Part shown: positions 43,562-52,623 of the stretch, piece by piece
Layout of the letters: every line of letters begins with the position of its first letter
Position numbering within the stretch: position 1 is the first letter of the stretch
Assembly (NCBI RefSeq): GCF_011392075.1
Contig: NZ_JAAJBV010000001.1
Location: 1 to 64,000, forward strand
Length of the DNA stretch: 64,000 nucleotides
Origin: Flavobacterium celericrescens
GTDB taxonomy: Bacteria; Bacteroidota; Bacteroidia; Flavobacteriales; Flavobacteriaceae
Reading direction: 5' to 3'
The notes under the pieces: generated by a model
Told to the model about the DNA's origin: nothing
What the model saw: the letters and a program-made list of their open reading frames with translations, nothing else
Databases searched by the model: none
Program-made: the position numbers and the translations under genes

Positions 43562-45067
43562 TTAATAATGAAAATGTTTACTTTCCTCAATGAATGGATT
43601 TCCTTTAGCTACTAATGGAGCTTTGGTTAATGTAGTAAATACCACAAATATAAATAATCCCAAGAAAAATAATAAGGCTCCGATTTCTGGTAAACCTATA
43701 AACCATTGATCACCAACTGTTGCAGGCATAATCATATTGAAGAAATCAATATAATGTCCGAATAAAATTACCGTACCAGCCATTACAACAATCCATGTTA
43801 AACGTTTAAAATCAGTATTGATTAATATTAACAATGGGAAAATAAAGTTTAAAGCTAACATACCAAAGAAAGGTAATCTATAATGCTCTATACGAGTTAC
43901 AAAATAAGTAACCTCTTCTGGAATATTTGAATACCAAATTAACATAAACTGAGAAAACCATAAATATGTCCAGAAAATACTGATCCCAAACATGAATTTC
44001 GCTAAATCATGAATATGGCTTGTATTAACTTGTTCTAAATATCCTTTAGATTTTAAATACAAAGTAGTCATAGCAATTACAGTAATTCCACTTACGAAGA
44101 AACTTGCAAACACATACCAACCAAACAATGTACTATACCAGTGAGGATCAACAGACATAATCCAATCCCAAGACATCATAGATTCAGAAACAATAAAGAA
44201 CACTAAGAATCCAGCAGCTAATTTGAAATTTTTCTTATAGTTAGAATTATCAGAAGCAGCATCTTGAGCTAATGAATTCTTTCTTGAAAAATATCTATAT
44301 AAATTCCAAACAATCAAGAAAACAGCCGCTCTTCCTAAAAAGAAAGGAACATTTAGATATCCAGATTTCAAATCTATCAATTTATCATAATCTGCATGTT
44401 TTGGATTAATCACATCAGGGTTCATCCATACAAAGATATGATTATGTCCCCAGTGCATACTTGCAGCTACTAACAAAATAAAGAAAATAATAGAACCCGG
44501 TAATAAATAACCTGTTATACTTTCCATTACTCTAAATAAAATTGGAGACCAACCAGCTTGAGCAGCATATTGAATAGCGTAAAAAGCAAGAACTCCAACA
44601 GAAATTAACATAAAGAAAATACAAGCAACATACAAAGCAGACCATGGTTTGTTTTGTAATTGGTGAAGTACATGCTCTAAATGTTTTTGGTGTTCGTCAT
44701 CACTATGTGCAAGTTCATCTTTTTTATGAGAATCGTGATTATCAGAATGAGTTTCAGCAACAGCAACTGCAGCAACTGCAGAACTATCTACAGCTTCAGC
44801 TACTGCATGAGTAGAATCAACAGCCTCAACTTTAACAGAGTCAACAACTTTCGCTTCAGCGTGAGTAGCTTCTACAGCGTGAGCTGCATGTGCATCATGT
44901 GAAACTTTTTCCGAATGAGACGCCTCGTTATGATGACTATCTGCTAATAATTTTTCAACATCCTCAATAGTTTTAGGAGCATTCAAAAATCCTGCAACTA
45001 TCCCAACAACCCCAAGAGCCATCAAGATGAATGAAAAAGTTTTTAATTTACTTGAAAACGTGTACAT
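43562..45067 (-). CDS. actF: Alternative complex III quinone-binding membrane subunit ActF
   Basis: The protein has 501 residues from the ATG at 45067 (MYTFSSKLKTFSF). An in-frame TTG 15 bp upstream is less likely. It is an NrfD-like integral membrane protein with about ten helices, paralogous to ActC. Between the first and second membrane segments lies a low-complexity insert of about 85 residues very rich in His, Ala, Asp and Glu (for example HDAHAAHAVEATHAEAKV). ActF contributes to the membrane core of alternative complex III, which oxidises menaquinol. It lies between actE and ctaC. Confidence 0.92.
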   Translation of the reverse strand: MYTFSSKLKTFSFILMALGVVGIVAGFLNAPKTIEDVEKLLADSHHNEASHSEKVSHDAHAAHAVEATHAEAKVVDSVKVEAVDSTHAVAEAVDSSAVAAVAVAETHSDNHDSHKKDELAHSDDEHQKHLEHVLHQLQNKPWSALYVACIFFMLISVGVLAFYAIQYAAQAGWSPILFRVMESITGYLLPGSIIFFILLVAASMHWGHNHIFVWMNPDVINPKHADYDKLIDLKSGYLNVPFFLGRAAVFLIVWNLYRYFSRKNSLAQDAASDNSNYKKNFKLAAGFLVFFIVSESMMSWDWIMSVDPHWYSTLFGWYVFASFFVSGITVIAMTTLYLKSKGYLEQVNTSHIHDLAKFMFGISIFWTYLWFSQFMLIWYSNIPEEVTYFVTRIEHYRLPFFGMLALNFIFPLLILINTDFKRLTWIVVMAGTVILFGHYIDFFNMIMPATVGDQWFIGLPEIGALLFFLGLFIFVVFTTLTKAPLVAKGNPFIEESKHFHY

Positions 45068-45094
45068 ATCTATTATTTTCAAAAAGTATTAGTA

Positions 45095-45640
45095 TTATAA
45101 TTCTGATTTAAGTTTTAAAACATAATCTGTTACTTGCCATCTTTCTTCTTGCGATAATTGATTAGCATGAGAACCCATTGAGTTCAAACCGTAAGTGATT
45201 ACGTGAAAAACACTTCCTTCTGTAATTTCTCTATCTTTATAGTTAGGAACCCCTAAGAATTTTTCTTTAACTACTAAGTTTCCTTTACCATCACCTTTTT
45301 CACCGTGACAAATTGCACAATAAATATTGAATAATTCCTTCCCTTTTTCAGCATTTAAACTTAAAGAATCAAGTGGTGATTTTAAAGTAGCTTTTGCTAA
45401 AGCATAACCTTCAGGAGTATTCGGAATTTCATAAGGTACAAAACCTCTTTTTATTGTTCCTTTTACAGGTGTCTGAGCTTCAACTCCTCCTTTAAAAACA
45501 CCATGCTCAGAATAAGTTTCATAAGAAACTGCTTCATACATGTTTGGGAAAAATTGATAGTTAGGTTTAGATTTATCGAAACAAGAAGTTGCCATAAAAG
45601 ACAAACCTACCACTGCTACTATTTTATATAATCTTTTCAT
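45095..45640 (-). CDS. actE: Alternative complex III monoheme cytochrome c subunit ActE
   Basis: The protein has 181 residues with a lipoprotein signal peptide and lipobox ATSC (Cys 20), so it is membrane-anchored in the periplasm. There is one heme-binding site, CAICH (108-112), followed by GEKGDGKGN, and a likely axial Met in GLNSMGSHANQL. ActE carries electrons from the pentaheme subunit ActA to the oxidase. It sits 9 bp after actD and 27 bp before actF. Confidence 0.95.
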   Translation of the reverse strand: MKRLYKIVAVVGLSFMATSCFDKSKPNYQFFPNMYEAVSYETYSEHGVFKGGVEAQTPVKGTIKRGFVPYEIPNTPEGYALAKATLKSPLDSLSLNAEKGKELFNIYCAICHGEKGDGKGNLVVKEKFLGVPNYKDREITEGSVFHVITYGLNSMGSHANQLSQEERWQVTDYVLKLKSEL

Positions 45641-45649
45641 AACTACTTC

Positions 45650-46174
45650 TTAATGCTTTTCAATTACTTTAACTTCAACTGCTCCTGTACTCGTGAAAAA
45701 AGAAACTAATTCTTCTTCATTTCCGTGAACACCTACTTCCATTAAAAAATGGTCATCTGTAGTTCTTACATCAGGATTTTCTGCTTTTTTAAATGGCCAT
45801 AATTTACTTCTCATATAAAAAGTTATAACCATTAAGTGAGCTGCAAAAAAAACAGTTCCTTCGAACATAATAGGCACGAATGCAGGCATATTATCAATAT
45901 AACTAAAACTTGGTTTTCCACCAATATCTTGAGGCCAATCATTAATCATAATGAAGTTCATCAAAGCAGTGTATATTGAAAGTCCAGTTATTCCGTATAG
46001 AAATGCAGCAATTGCAATTCTTGTTGGAGCCAACCCCATTGCTTTATCCAATCCATGAACTGGAAATGGAGTATATATTTCTTCGATATGATGATGAGCT
46101 GCTCTAGTTTGTTTTACAGCATCCATTAAAACATCATCATCATTATATATAGCGTGTATTACTTTATTACTCAT
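45650..46174 (-). CDS. actD: Alternative complex III subunit ActD (DUF3341)
   Basis: The protein has 174 residues with a soluble N-terminal part (VIHAIYNDDDVLMDAVKQTR) and two membrane segments (about 52-75 and 95-120), with a DPEVRTTDDHF-like DUF3341 signature (NPDVRTTDDHFLMEV). ActD is a membrane-anchoring subunit without cofactors. Only 4 bp separate it from actC and 9 bp from actE, so the subunits are translated from one mRNA. Confidence 0.95.
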   Translation of the reverse strand: MSNKVIHAIYNDDDVLMDAVKQTRAAHHHIEEIYTPFPVHGLDKAMGLAPTRIAIAAFLYGITGLSIYTALMNFIMINDWPQDIGGKPSFSYIDNMPAFVPIMFEGTVFFAAHLMVITFYMRSKLWPFKKAENPDVRTTDDHFLMEVGVHGNEEELVSFFTSTGAVEVKVIEKH

Positions 46175-46178
46175 AATA

Positions 46179-47588
46179 TTAATGATTATCTGAATGATTG
46201 TGACCGTGATCTTCTCTCTCTTTTTTGTAATTATCTCCTGAAGATTTTAAAATTGTTTTAACTTCCGCTTGAGCAATTACAGGGAAACTTCTAGAATATA
46301 ATAAGAATAATACAAAGAAGAATCCTATAGTTCCAATATAAATACCAGCATCAACAAATGTTGGTTGGAACATTGTCCATGAAGATGGTAAATAATCTCT
46401 ATGTAAAGAGGTAACGATAATTACAAAACGCTCAAACCACATCCCTACGTTTACCACAATTGAAATGATAAATGAAGCCATAATGTTAGTTCTAATTTTC
46501 TTAGACCACATTACTTGCGGAGAAATTACGTTACAAGTCATCATTAACCAATATGACCACCAGTAAGGACCAGTTGCTCTGTTTAAGAATGCATATTGCT
46601 CATATTCAACTCCAGAATACCAAGCTACGAATAACTCCGTAATATAAGCACAACCTACAATAGAACCTGTAATCATGATTACTATGTTCATTAATTCGAT
46701 ATGTTGTACTGTAATATAGTCTTCTAAGTTAGATACTTTTCTCATGATAATAAGAAGAGTATTTACCATTGCAAATCCTGAGAAAATCGCTCCAGCAACG
46801 AAGTATGGAGGTAAGATTGTTGTATGCCATCCTGGAATAACAGAAGTAGCAAAGTCAAAGGATACAATAGTGTGTACAGAAAGTACAAGAGGAGTTGCTA
46901 AACCAGCTAATACAAGAGAAACCTCTTCAAAACGTTGCCAGTCTTTAGCTCTACCAGACCATCCAAAAGATAAGATAGAATATACTCTTTTAGTAAATGG
47001 AGTAACTGCTCTATCACGTAACATAGCAAAATCAGGTAATAAACCAGTCCACCAGAAAACTAATGACACCGATAAATAAGTTGAAATTGCAAATACATCC
47101 CATAATAATGGCGAGTTAAAGTTAACCCATAATGATCCAAATTGATTTGGAATTGGTAATACCCAGTATCCTAACCATGGTCGTCCCATGTGAATGATTG
47201 GGAATAAACCTGCTTGAACTACTGAGAAAATAGTCATTGCTTCTGCAGAACGGTTAATTGCCATTCTCCATTTTTGACGGAATAATAATAATACGGCTGA
47301 GATAAGAGTTCCGGCGTGACCGATACCTACCCACCAAACGAAATTGGTAATATCCCATGCCCAACCTACTGTTTTATTTAATCCCCATGTTCCAATACCA
47401 GTAGTTATAGTATAAATCATACAACCTAATCCCCAAAGGAACGCAGCTAATGCGATTGAAAATACTATCCACCATTGTTTGTTAGCTCTTCCTTCTACAG
47501 GTCTTGCTACATCTACCGTTACATCGTGGTAAGATTTACTTCCTACTACTAAAGGTTTTCTAATGGGTGCTTCGTAATGAGACGACAT
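46179..47588 (-). CDS. actC: Alternative complex III quinone-binding membrane subunit ActC (NrfD-like)
   Basis: The protein has 469 residues and about ten membrane segments. It is an NrfD/polysulfide reductase membrane subunit homologue with motifs WWVGIGHAGTLISAVLLLFRQKWR and WTGLLPDFAMLRDRA. The C-terminal tail is His-rich (DHGHNHSDNH). ActC carries a quinol-binding site of alternative complex III and a candidate proton path. It follows actB after 31 bp. Confidence 0.96.
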   Translation of the reverse strand: MSSHYEAPIRKPLVVGSKSYHDVTVDVARPVEGRANKQWWIVFSIALAAFLWGLGCMIYTITTGIGTWGLNKTVGWAWDITNFVWWVGIGHAGTLISAVLLLFRQKWRMAINRSAEAMTIFSVVQAGLFPIIHMGRPWLGYWVLPIPNQFGSLWVNFNSPLLWDVFAISTYLSVSLVFWWTGLLPDFAMLRDRAVTPFTKRVYSILSFGWSGRAKDWQRFEEVSLVLAGLATPLVLSVHTIVSFDFATSVIPGWHTTILPPYFVAGAIFSGFAMVNTLLIIMRKVSNLEDYITVQHIELMNIVIMITGSIVGCAYITELFVAWYSGVEYEQYAFLNRATGPYWWSYWLMMTCNVISPQVMWSKKIRTNIMASFIISIVVNVGMWFERFVIIVTSLHRDYLPSSWTMFQPTFVDAGIYIGTIGFFFVLFLLYSRSFPVIAQAEVKTILKSSGDNYKKEREDHGHNHSDNH

Positions 47589-47619
47589 AATCCTTTATAT
47601 TGTTTCTGTTAATTAATAC

Positions 47620-50600
47620 TTATTTATCGTTTCTAACTTTTACGTGATAGAACACGTTTGGCTTAGTTCCTATATGCTCTAATAAATGATACATTCTTTC
47701 ATCCTCTAGTAATTTAGCTACATCAGATGTTTCATCATTTACATCACCAAACTTCATTGCTCCACTAGTACATGCTGCAGAACAAGCTGTCTGGAATTCA
47801 TCTTTTCCAACTAATCTACCCTCACGTTTCGCTTTTAACTTAACCGCCTGAGTCATTTGGATACACATAGAACATTTTTCCATAACCCCACGAGAACGAA
47901 CGTTAACGTCTGGATTAAGAACCATACGGCCTAAATCATCATTCATATGATAATCAAACTCGCTATTTTTGTTGTATAAGAACCAGTTGAAACGTCTTAC
48001 TTTATATGGACAGTTGTTTGCACAATAACGAGTACCAACACATCTGTTATATGCCATATGGTTTTGACCTTCTCTACCATGAGATGTAGCAGCAACCGGA
48101 CAAACTGTTTCACATGGTGCATGATTACAGTGTTGACACATTACTGGTTGGAAAGCTACTTGTGGGTTTTCTGAAGGATCTTCCATTCCTGAGAATGTAT
48201 CAATCGAATTCATTAAACCTGAAGTACCTTCTTTTAATTCAATATCTCCAGCAAAAGTATTTTCAGAAGAATAGTATCTATCAATACGCAACCAGTGCAT
48301 ATCTCTACTTCTTCTTACTTCTGATTTACCTACTACTGGAACATTATTTTCAGCGTGACATGCGATAACACATGCTCCACATCCTGTACAAGCATTCAAA
48401 TCTATAGATAAATTAAAATGATGCCCAGTTGATCTATCAAAAGAATCCCATAAATCAACTTCTGTAGCAGCTGTTGGTTTATGATCTAATGATACCATTG
48501 GAATTGGATTCCATTCTTTAGCATCTTTTGTATTGAATACTTCTAGAGTAGTTTCTTTTACAATATCCCCTCTACCCATTAATGTTTTTTGTAACTGAAC
48601 ACAAGCAAATTCATGCTCACCGTCAGCAACAGTAATAGTAGCCGATTGATTCGAGTTTAAGTTAGCGTATAACGCATAAGCATTAACACCTACTTGCATC
48701 TCTTCTTTTAATGCTGCTTTTTTACCATAACCAAAAGCCAAACCTAAAGTTCCCTTAGCTTGACCTGGTTGGATAATTACTGGTACATTTTCTAAAGTAG
48801 CATTTCCTACTTTAATTGTTGCATAACTTCCGTTTAGACCTCCATTAGCAACATTCCAGTTTTTAAACCCTCCTTTTTCAGCATCTGCTTTTGAAATAGT
48901 TACATAGTTATCCCAAGATACTCTTGTAATAGGATCTGGAAATTCTTGTAACCATGGGTTATTTGCTTGTTGCCCATCTCCCATTCCAACTTTAGAATAT
49001 AAAACTAAATCGAAATTAGAAGATTTTGCTTGTGCTAAAGCTGAAGCTGCCGAAGCATAATCAGCAGAAGCTGCAGTTAATGGACTTGCAACAGAAGCAA
49101 CAAAACCATCATGAACTGCTTGATTCCAAGACTTTCCTGCTAAAGAAGTAGCTGAGAAAGATTTTAAGAAATCGTAATAAGCAACCGTATTGTCTGTCCA
49201 AGTTAATAAAGCATCTTGGAACTGTTTTGTATTGAATAAAGGACGAATCGTAGGTTGCATAATGCTGTAATTACTTCTAGTAATTGCAACATCTCCCCAA
49301 GACTCTAAATAATGTGGAGCCGCAGCAGCAATTGTAGTTAAACTTGAAGTTTCATCTTCTTTCATTGAGAAAGAAACCGAAAGCTTAACTGATTTTAAAG
49401 CCGCAACAAACTCTTTAGAATTTGCTAAAGTATATGCTGGATTAACTCCGCTCATAATTAAAGTATGAACTTTTCCAGCCTTCATATCAGCTACTAATTG
49501 CGAAACCGCTTTTGCATCACCTTTTCTTGTAAGAATAGCATCAGAAGGATTAAAAGCTTCAGATTGTAATGCATTGTTGATAGCTAAAACCACTAATTGT
49601 GCATTTACATCATCTAAACCAGTTACAACAACACCTTTATTTTTAGCATCTTTAAGTTGGCTAGCAACTTTAGCAATTTGAGCATTTTTAGGTTGCGCCC
49701 CACTTACAACAGCATAATATAAATCAGCTAAAGCTTGCTTTTGTTGTGCAACTGTCATTGGAATTCTAACATCTGCATTAGCACCTGCTAAAGACATGTT
49801 AGATTCAATTTGAATATGCTTAGACATCATTCCGTTTTTAGGAATACGACCTTGAGCATATCCAGCATCAAAACCTCCTCCTTGCCAATCTCCTAAGAAA
49901 TCTGCTCCAACAGAAACAATTGTATTAGCTTTTGAAAAATCATAATTAGCTAAAGCTCTAACACCATAAACTGCTTGAAAAGCATCTAAAGCATTTGATT
50001 CAGAAACCGCATCATAAACAACATGTTTTGTAGTTGGATATTTAGCAACTAAAGAAGCAATTAAAGCATCTGTTGAAGGACTTGCCATAGTGTTTGTCAA
50101 CACCACTACATTACCACCTTTTGCTTTAGCATCTTCTAAACTAGCTTTAACTTTAGTGTTTACGTCAGCCCAAGTTGCATCTTTACCAGCAATTTTAGGA
50201 TTTTTTAAACGTAAACTATCATATAATGAAAGAACAGAAGCATGAACTCTTGCATTAGCTCCAGTTTTTGCTCCTTCTAAATTATTGTTCTCTACTTTAA
50301 TAGGACGACCCTCACGAGTTTTGATTAAAATATTAGCAAAATCAAAACCATCAGCCATTGTTGTTGCATAATAATCAGCAACACCAGGAATAATTTCTTC
50401 TGGTTGAACTACGTAAGGAATTGACTTTACAACAGGACCTTCACAAGCCGCTAATGAAGCTGCAGCCGTGCTAAATCCAACATATTTTAAAAAGTCACGA
50501 CGAGTAGTTGAAGAAGAAGATAAAGATTCTTTATCTCCTAAAAATTCATCAACAGGAATTGGTTCCACAAACTCGTTGTTTCTTAGCGTCTCAACAATAG

Positions 50601-50655
50601 AACTATTTTCGTTTAGTTCTTCAACACTTTTCCAGTATTTTTTGTTTGATGCCAT
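47620..50655 (-). CDS. actB: Alternative complex III Fe-S subunit ActB (TAT-exported, molybdopterin oxidoreductase-like)
   Basis: The protein has 1011 residues. A twin-arginine-like signal is seen at about 52-70 (TRRDFLKYVGFSTAAASLAAC, ending in a Cys). The central region is molybdopterin oxidoreductase-like (about 90-700) without an obvious pterin site. The C-terminal ferredoxin part has four Cys clusters (CTGCGACVIACH, CQHCNHAPCETVCP, CVGTRYCANNCPYK and CSMCIQ with CSAACTSG). ActB carries the Fe-S clusters of alternative complex III on the periplasmic side. It lies between actA (32 bp) and actC (31 bp). Confidence 0.96.
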   Translation of the reverse strand: MASNKKYWKSVEELNENSSIVETLRNNEFVEPIPVDEFLGDKESLSSSSTTRRDFLKYVGFSTAAASLAACEGPVVKSIPYVVQPEEIIPGVADYYATTMADGFDFANILIKTREGRPIKVENNNLEGAKTGANARVHASVLSLYDSLRLKNPKIAGKDATWADVNTKVKASLEDAKAKGGNVVVLTNTMASPSTDALIASLVAKYPTTKHVVYDAVSESNALDAFQAVYGVRALANYDFSKANTIVSVGADFLGDWQGGGFDAGYAQGRIPKNGMMSKHIQIESNMSLAGANADVRIPMTVAQQKQALADLYYAVVSGAQPKNAQIAKVASQLKDAKNKGVVVTGLDDVNAQLVVLAINNALQSEAFNPSDAILTRKGDAKAVSQLVADMKAGKVHTLIMSGVNPAYTLANSKEFVAALKSVKLSVSFSMKEDETSSLTTIAAAAPHYLESWGDVAITRSNYSIMQPTIRPLFNTKQFQDALLTWTDNTVAYYDFLKSFSATSLAGKSWNQAVHDGFVASVASPLTAASADYASAASALAQAKSSNFDLVLYSKVGMGDGQQANNPWLQEFPDPITRVSWDNYVTISKADAEKGGFKNWNVANGGLNGSYATIKVGNATLENVPVIIQPGQAKGTLGLAFGYGKKAALKEEMQVGVNAYALYANLNSNQSATITVADGEHEFACVQLQKTLMGRGDIVKETTLEVFNTKDAKEWNPIPMVSLDHKPTAATEVDLWDSFDRSTGHHFNLSIDLNACTGCGACVIACHAENNVPVVGKSEVRRSRDMHWLRIDRYYSSENTFAGDIELKEGTSGLMNSIDTFSGMEDPSENPQVAFQPVMCQHCNHAPCETVCPVAATSHGREGQNHMAYNRCVGTRYCANNCPYKVRRFNWFLYNKNSEFDYHMNDDLGRMVLNPDVNVRSRGVMEKCSMCIQMTQAVKLKAKREGRLVGKDEFQTACSAACTSGAMKFGDVNDETSDVAKLLEDERMYHLLEHIGTKPNVFYHVKVRNDK

Positions 50656-50687
50656 TGTATAGTATATTAGCTTCTTAAATTATTTTA

Positions 50688-51962
50688 TTAATAGTGACAT
50701 TTTCCACATTCTAAACCACCCATTTGTGCAGCAGTTAATTGCGACACTCCGTATTTTTTAGAAAGTTCTTCGTGGATTTTTTTGTAGTAAGCATTATCTT
50801 CTACTTTCACATTTGTTTCTCTGTGACAGTTGATACACCATCCCATTGTTAATGGAGCATGTTGTTTCATGATTTCCATCTCTTGAACCGGACCGTGACA
50901 TGTTTGACACTCAACTCCAGCAACAGTTACGTGTTGTGAGTGGTTAAAATAAACGTGATCAGGTAAATTATGAACTCTAACCCATTTCACCGGTTTCGTT
51001 TTACCTGTATATTTTTGTAAAGACTTATCCCAACCTACAGCTTCATACAATGCAGCTATTTGCTTATCATAGAACGCTTTAGAATGTTCTTCCGTAGCAG
51101 TTGTTTCAGCAACTTCACTAATATTTTTATGACAGTTCATACAAACATTTAAAGAAGGAATCCCTGAATTTTTACTAACTCTAGCAGAAGAGTGACAGTA
51201 TTTACAGTCAATACCATTATCACCAGCATGAATTCGGTGCGAATAATGAATAGGCTGTACTGGCTCATACCCTTGATCTACACCTATTTGCATTAAATAA
51301 CCATAAGCAAAGTAAGCACTAACCAACAAAAATAAAATCGCAGATACTAATACTAAAAATTGATTTTTAGCATAAGCATTAAACAATCCCATTAATGAGC
51401 GATTCTTTTTAACAATTTCTAACCCTTTAGCGTCTGCAATTTTAGTCAACATGTTATACACTAAGAACAACATTACAATTAACATTGCCATTACTAATGT
51501 AAGTACACCTAAAATTACATTGTTTGAAACACCACTTTCAGTAACACCATCTTTTCCAGCAACTGGAGCGCCAGCAACTGGAGCAGCTGCAGCAGGGGCA
51601 GGTTCTGAAGTATAAGCTAAAATATTGTCAATATCTTCATTTGACAATTGTGGAAATGCAGTCATTGGAACTTTATTGTTCTCTTCAAACACTTTTACTG
51701 CTTGCGCATCTCCTGACTTGATTAAATCTCCACTATTTTTAACCCATTTGTAGATCCATTCTTTATCATACTTATCAGCAACACCACGAAGTGCAGGACC
51801 CGTAGCTTTTGCATCTAATTTATGACATGCAGCACAATTGGTGTTAAAAATTTCTTTACCCTTTGCTGCATCCTGAGAAAATGCAGTTAAAGAAAAAGTT
51901 AGCATAAAAGCTAAACTGAAGAAAATCTTTGAAAACGATTTATGGTTACCCACCTTTTTCAT
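50688..51962 (-). CDS. actA: Alternative complex III multiheme cytochrome c subunit ActA
   Basis: The protein has 424 residues from the ATG at 51962 (MKKVGNHKSF). An in-frame ATG at 51980 would place MIIILN before the signal peptide and is less likely. A signal peptide ends TAFSQ. A monoheme cytochrome c domain follows (CAACH, Cys 43), then a proline/alanine linker, a membrane segment (about 150-175 and another near 205) and a C-terminal domain with five more CxxCH sites (CKYCH, CMNCH, CQTCH, CINCH, CGKCH). Six heme c sites in total are visible. It is first in the act-cta operon, with a -7 element at 52046-52053. Confidence 0.95.
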   Translation of the reverse strand: MKKVGNHKSFSKIFFSLAFMLTFSLTAFSQDAAKGKEIFNTNCAACHKLDAKATGPALRGVADKYDKEWIYKWVKNSGDLIKSGDAQAVKVFEENNKVPMTAFPQLSNEDIDNILAYTSEPAPAAAAPVAGAPVAGKDGVTESGVSNNVILGVLTLVMAMLIVMLFLVYNMLTKIADAKGLEIVKKNRSLMGLFNAYAKNQFLVLVSAILFLLVSAYFAYGYLMQIGVDQGYEPVQPIHYSHRIHAGDNGIDCKYCHSSARVSKNSGIPSLNVCMNCHKNISEVAETTATEEHSKAFYDKQIAALYEAVGWDKSLQKYTGKTKPVKWVRVHNLPDHVYFNHSQHVTVAGVECQTCHGPVQEMEIMKQHAPLTMGWCINCHRETNVKVEDNAYYKKIHEELSKKYGVSQLTAAQMGGLECGKCHY

Positions 51963-52045
51963 ATTTAAAATGATTATCAACTAATTTTGGTATAATTTTA
52001 GATATCCCTACCTATAAATCAACTCTAATTTTTAAAAAACTCCGA

Positions 52046-52053
52046 CAAAAATA
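52046..52053 (-). promoter_or_regulatory. -7 promoter element of the act-cta operon
   Basis: On the minus strand the sequence is TATTTTTG (perfect TAnnTTTG), 83 bp upstream of the actA ATG. No clear -33 was seen. The 215-bp divergent gap to the SPOR gene holds this and the opposing element at 52152-52159. Confidence 0.5.
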
Positions 52054-52151
52054 CAATATTAGAACTATTATTAAAACCTTAATTTTATCTTAAAATGTAA
52101 TTTATATTTGTTCTAAATAATATTAAACCATCTCGTTATAAAATGAAATTG

Positions 52152-52159
52152 TATTTTTG
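52152..52159 (+). promoter_or_regulatory. -7 promoter element of the SPOR-domain gene
   Basis: TATTTTTG matches TAnnTTTG and lies 18 bp upstream of the ATG at 52178. Confidence 0.55.
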
Positions 52160-52177
52160 TATTAAATTATAATCATT

Positions 52178-52567
52178 ATGAAAAAATTACAAAAACATAA
52201 CTTATTGTTCTTCTTAATACTATCAACAATTTTCTTTGTAAAAACAAATGCTCAGGAAATTAAGACCACAGTTAATCAAGACCCAAAGTTTGAGCAAATA
52301 TTAAAAGAAAAAAGAAAAATAAATGTTGGATTAGCCTCAAATGAAGCTTATAAAATTCAAATTTTTTATGGAAATAGCGATGATTCAAAAAAGAAATTAC
52401 AAGAATTTAAGAAAGAATTTAAAGAAATAGACGGCACAATTGTTTACACAAATCCGAACTACAAAGTATGGGTTGGAAATTTTGAAACAAGAATTGAAGT
52501 TGAGAAGGCACTGCTTGAAATTAAGAAAAAATATCCGACTGCTTTAATTATTAAACCATCAAAATAA
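52178..52567 (+). CDS. Secreted SPOR-domain protein
   Basis: The protein has 129 residues with a signal peptide ending TNAQ (25). The C-terminal half (about 55-127) has the SPOR pattern: YKIQIFYGNSDDSKKKLQEFKKEF, then YKVWVGNFETRIEVEKALLEIKKKYP. SPOR domains bind denuded glycan strands of septal peptidoglycan, so a cell-envelope or division-related role is likely, but no other domain is present. The gene is monocistronic, is divergent from the act operon, and shares a bidirectional terminator with infB. Confidence 0.88.
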   Translation: MKKLQKHNLLFFLILSTIFFVKTNAQEIKTTVNQDPKFEQILKEKRKINVGLASNEAYKIQIFYGNSDDSKKKLQEFKKEFKEIDGTIVYTNPNYKVWVGNFETRIEVEKALLEIKKKYPTALIIKPSK

Positions 52568-52576
52568 AACTATTAA

Positions 52577-52617
52577 TACATAAAAAAAGCCTTGCATTGC
52601 AAGGCTTTTTTTATGTA
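52577..52617. terminator. Bidirectional terminator between the SPOR gene and infB
   Basis: An almost perfect 19-bp stem with a 3-nt loop: the GC core GCCTTGC/GCAAGGC is flanked by seven A on the left and seven T on the right. It sits 10 bp after the SPOR stop and 7 bp after the infB stop on the other strand, so it serves both. Confidence 0.9.
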
Positions 52618-52623
52618 TTAAAA

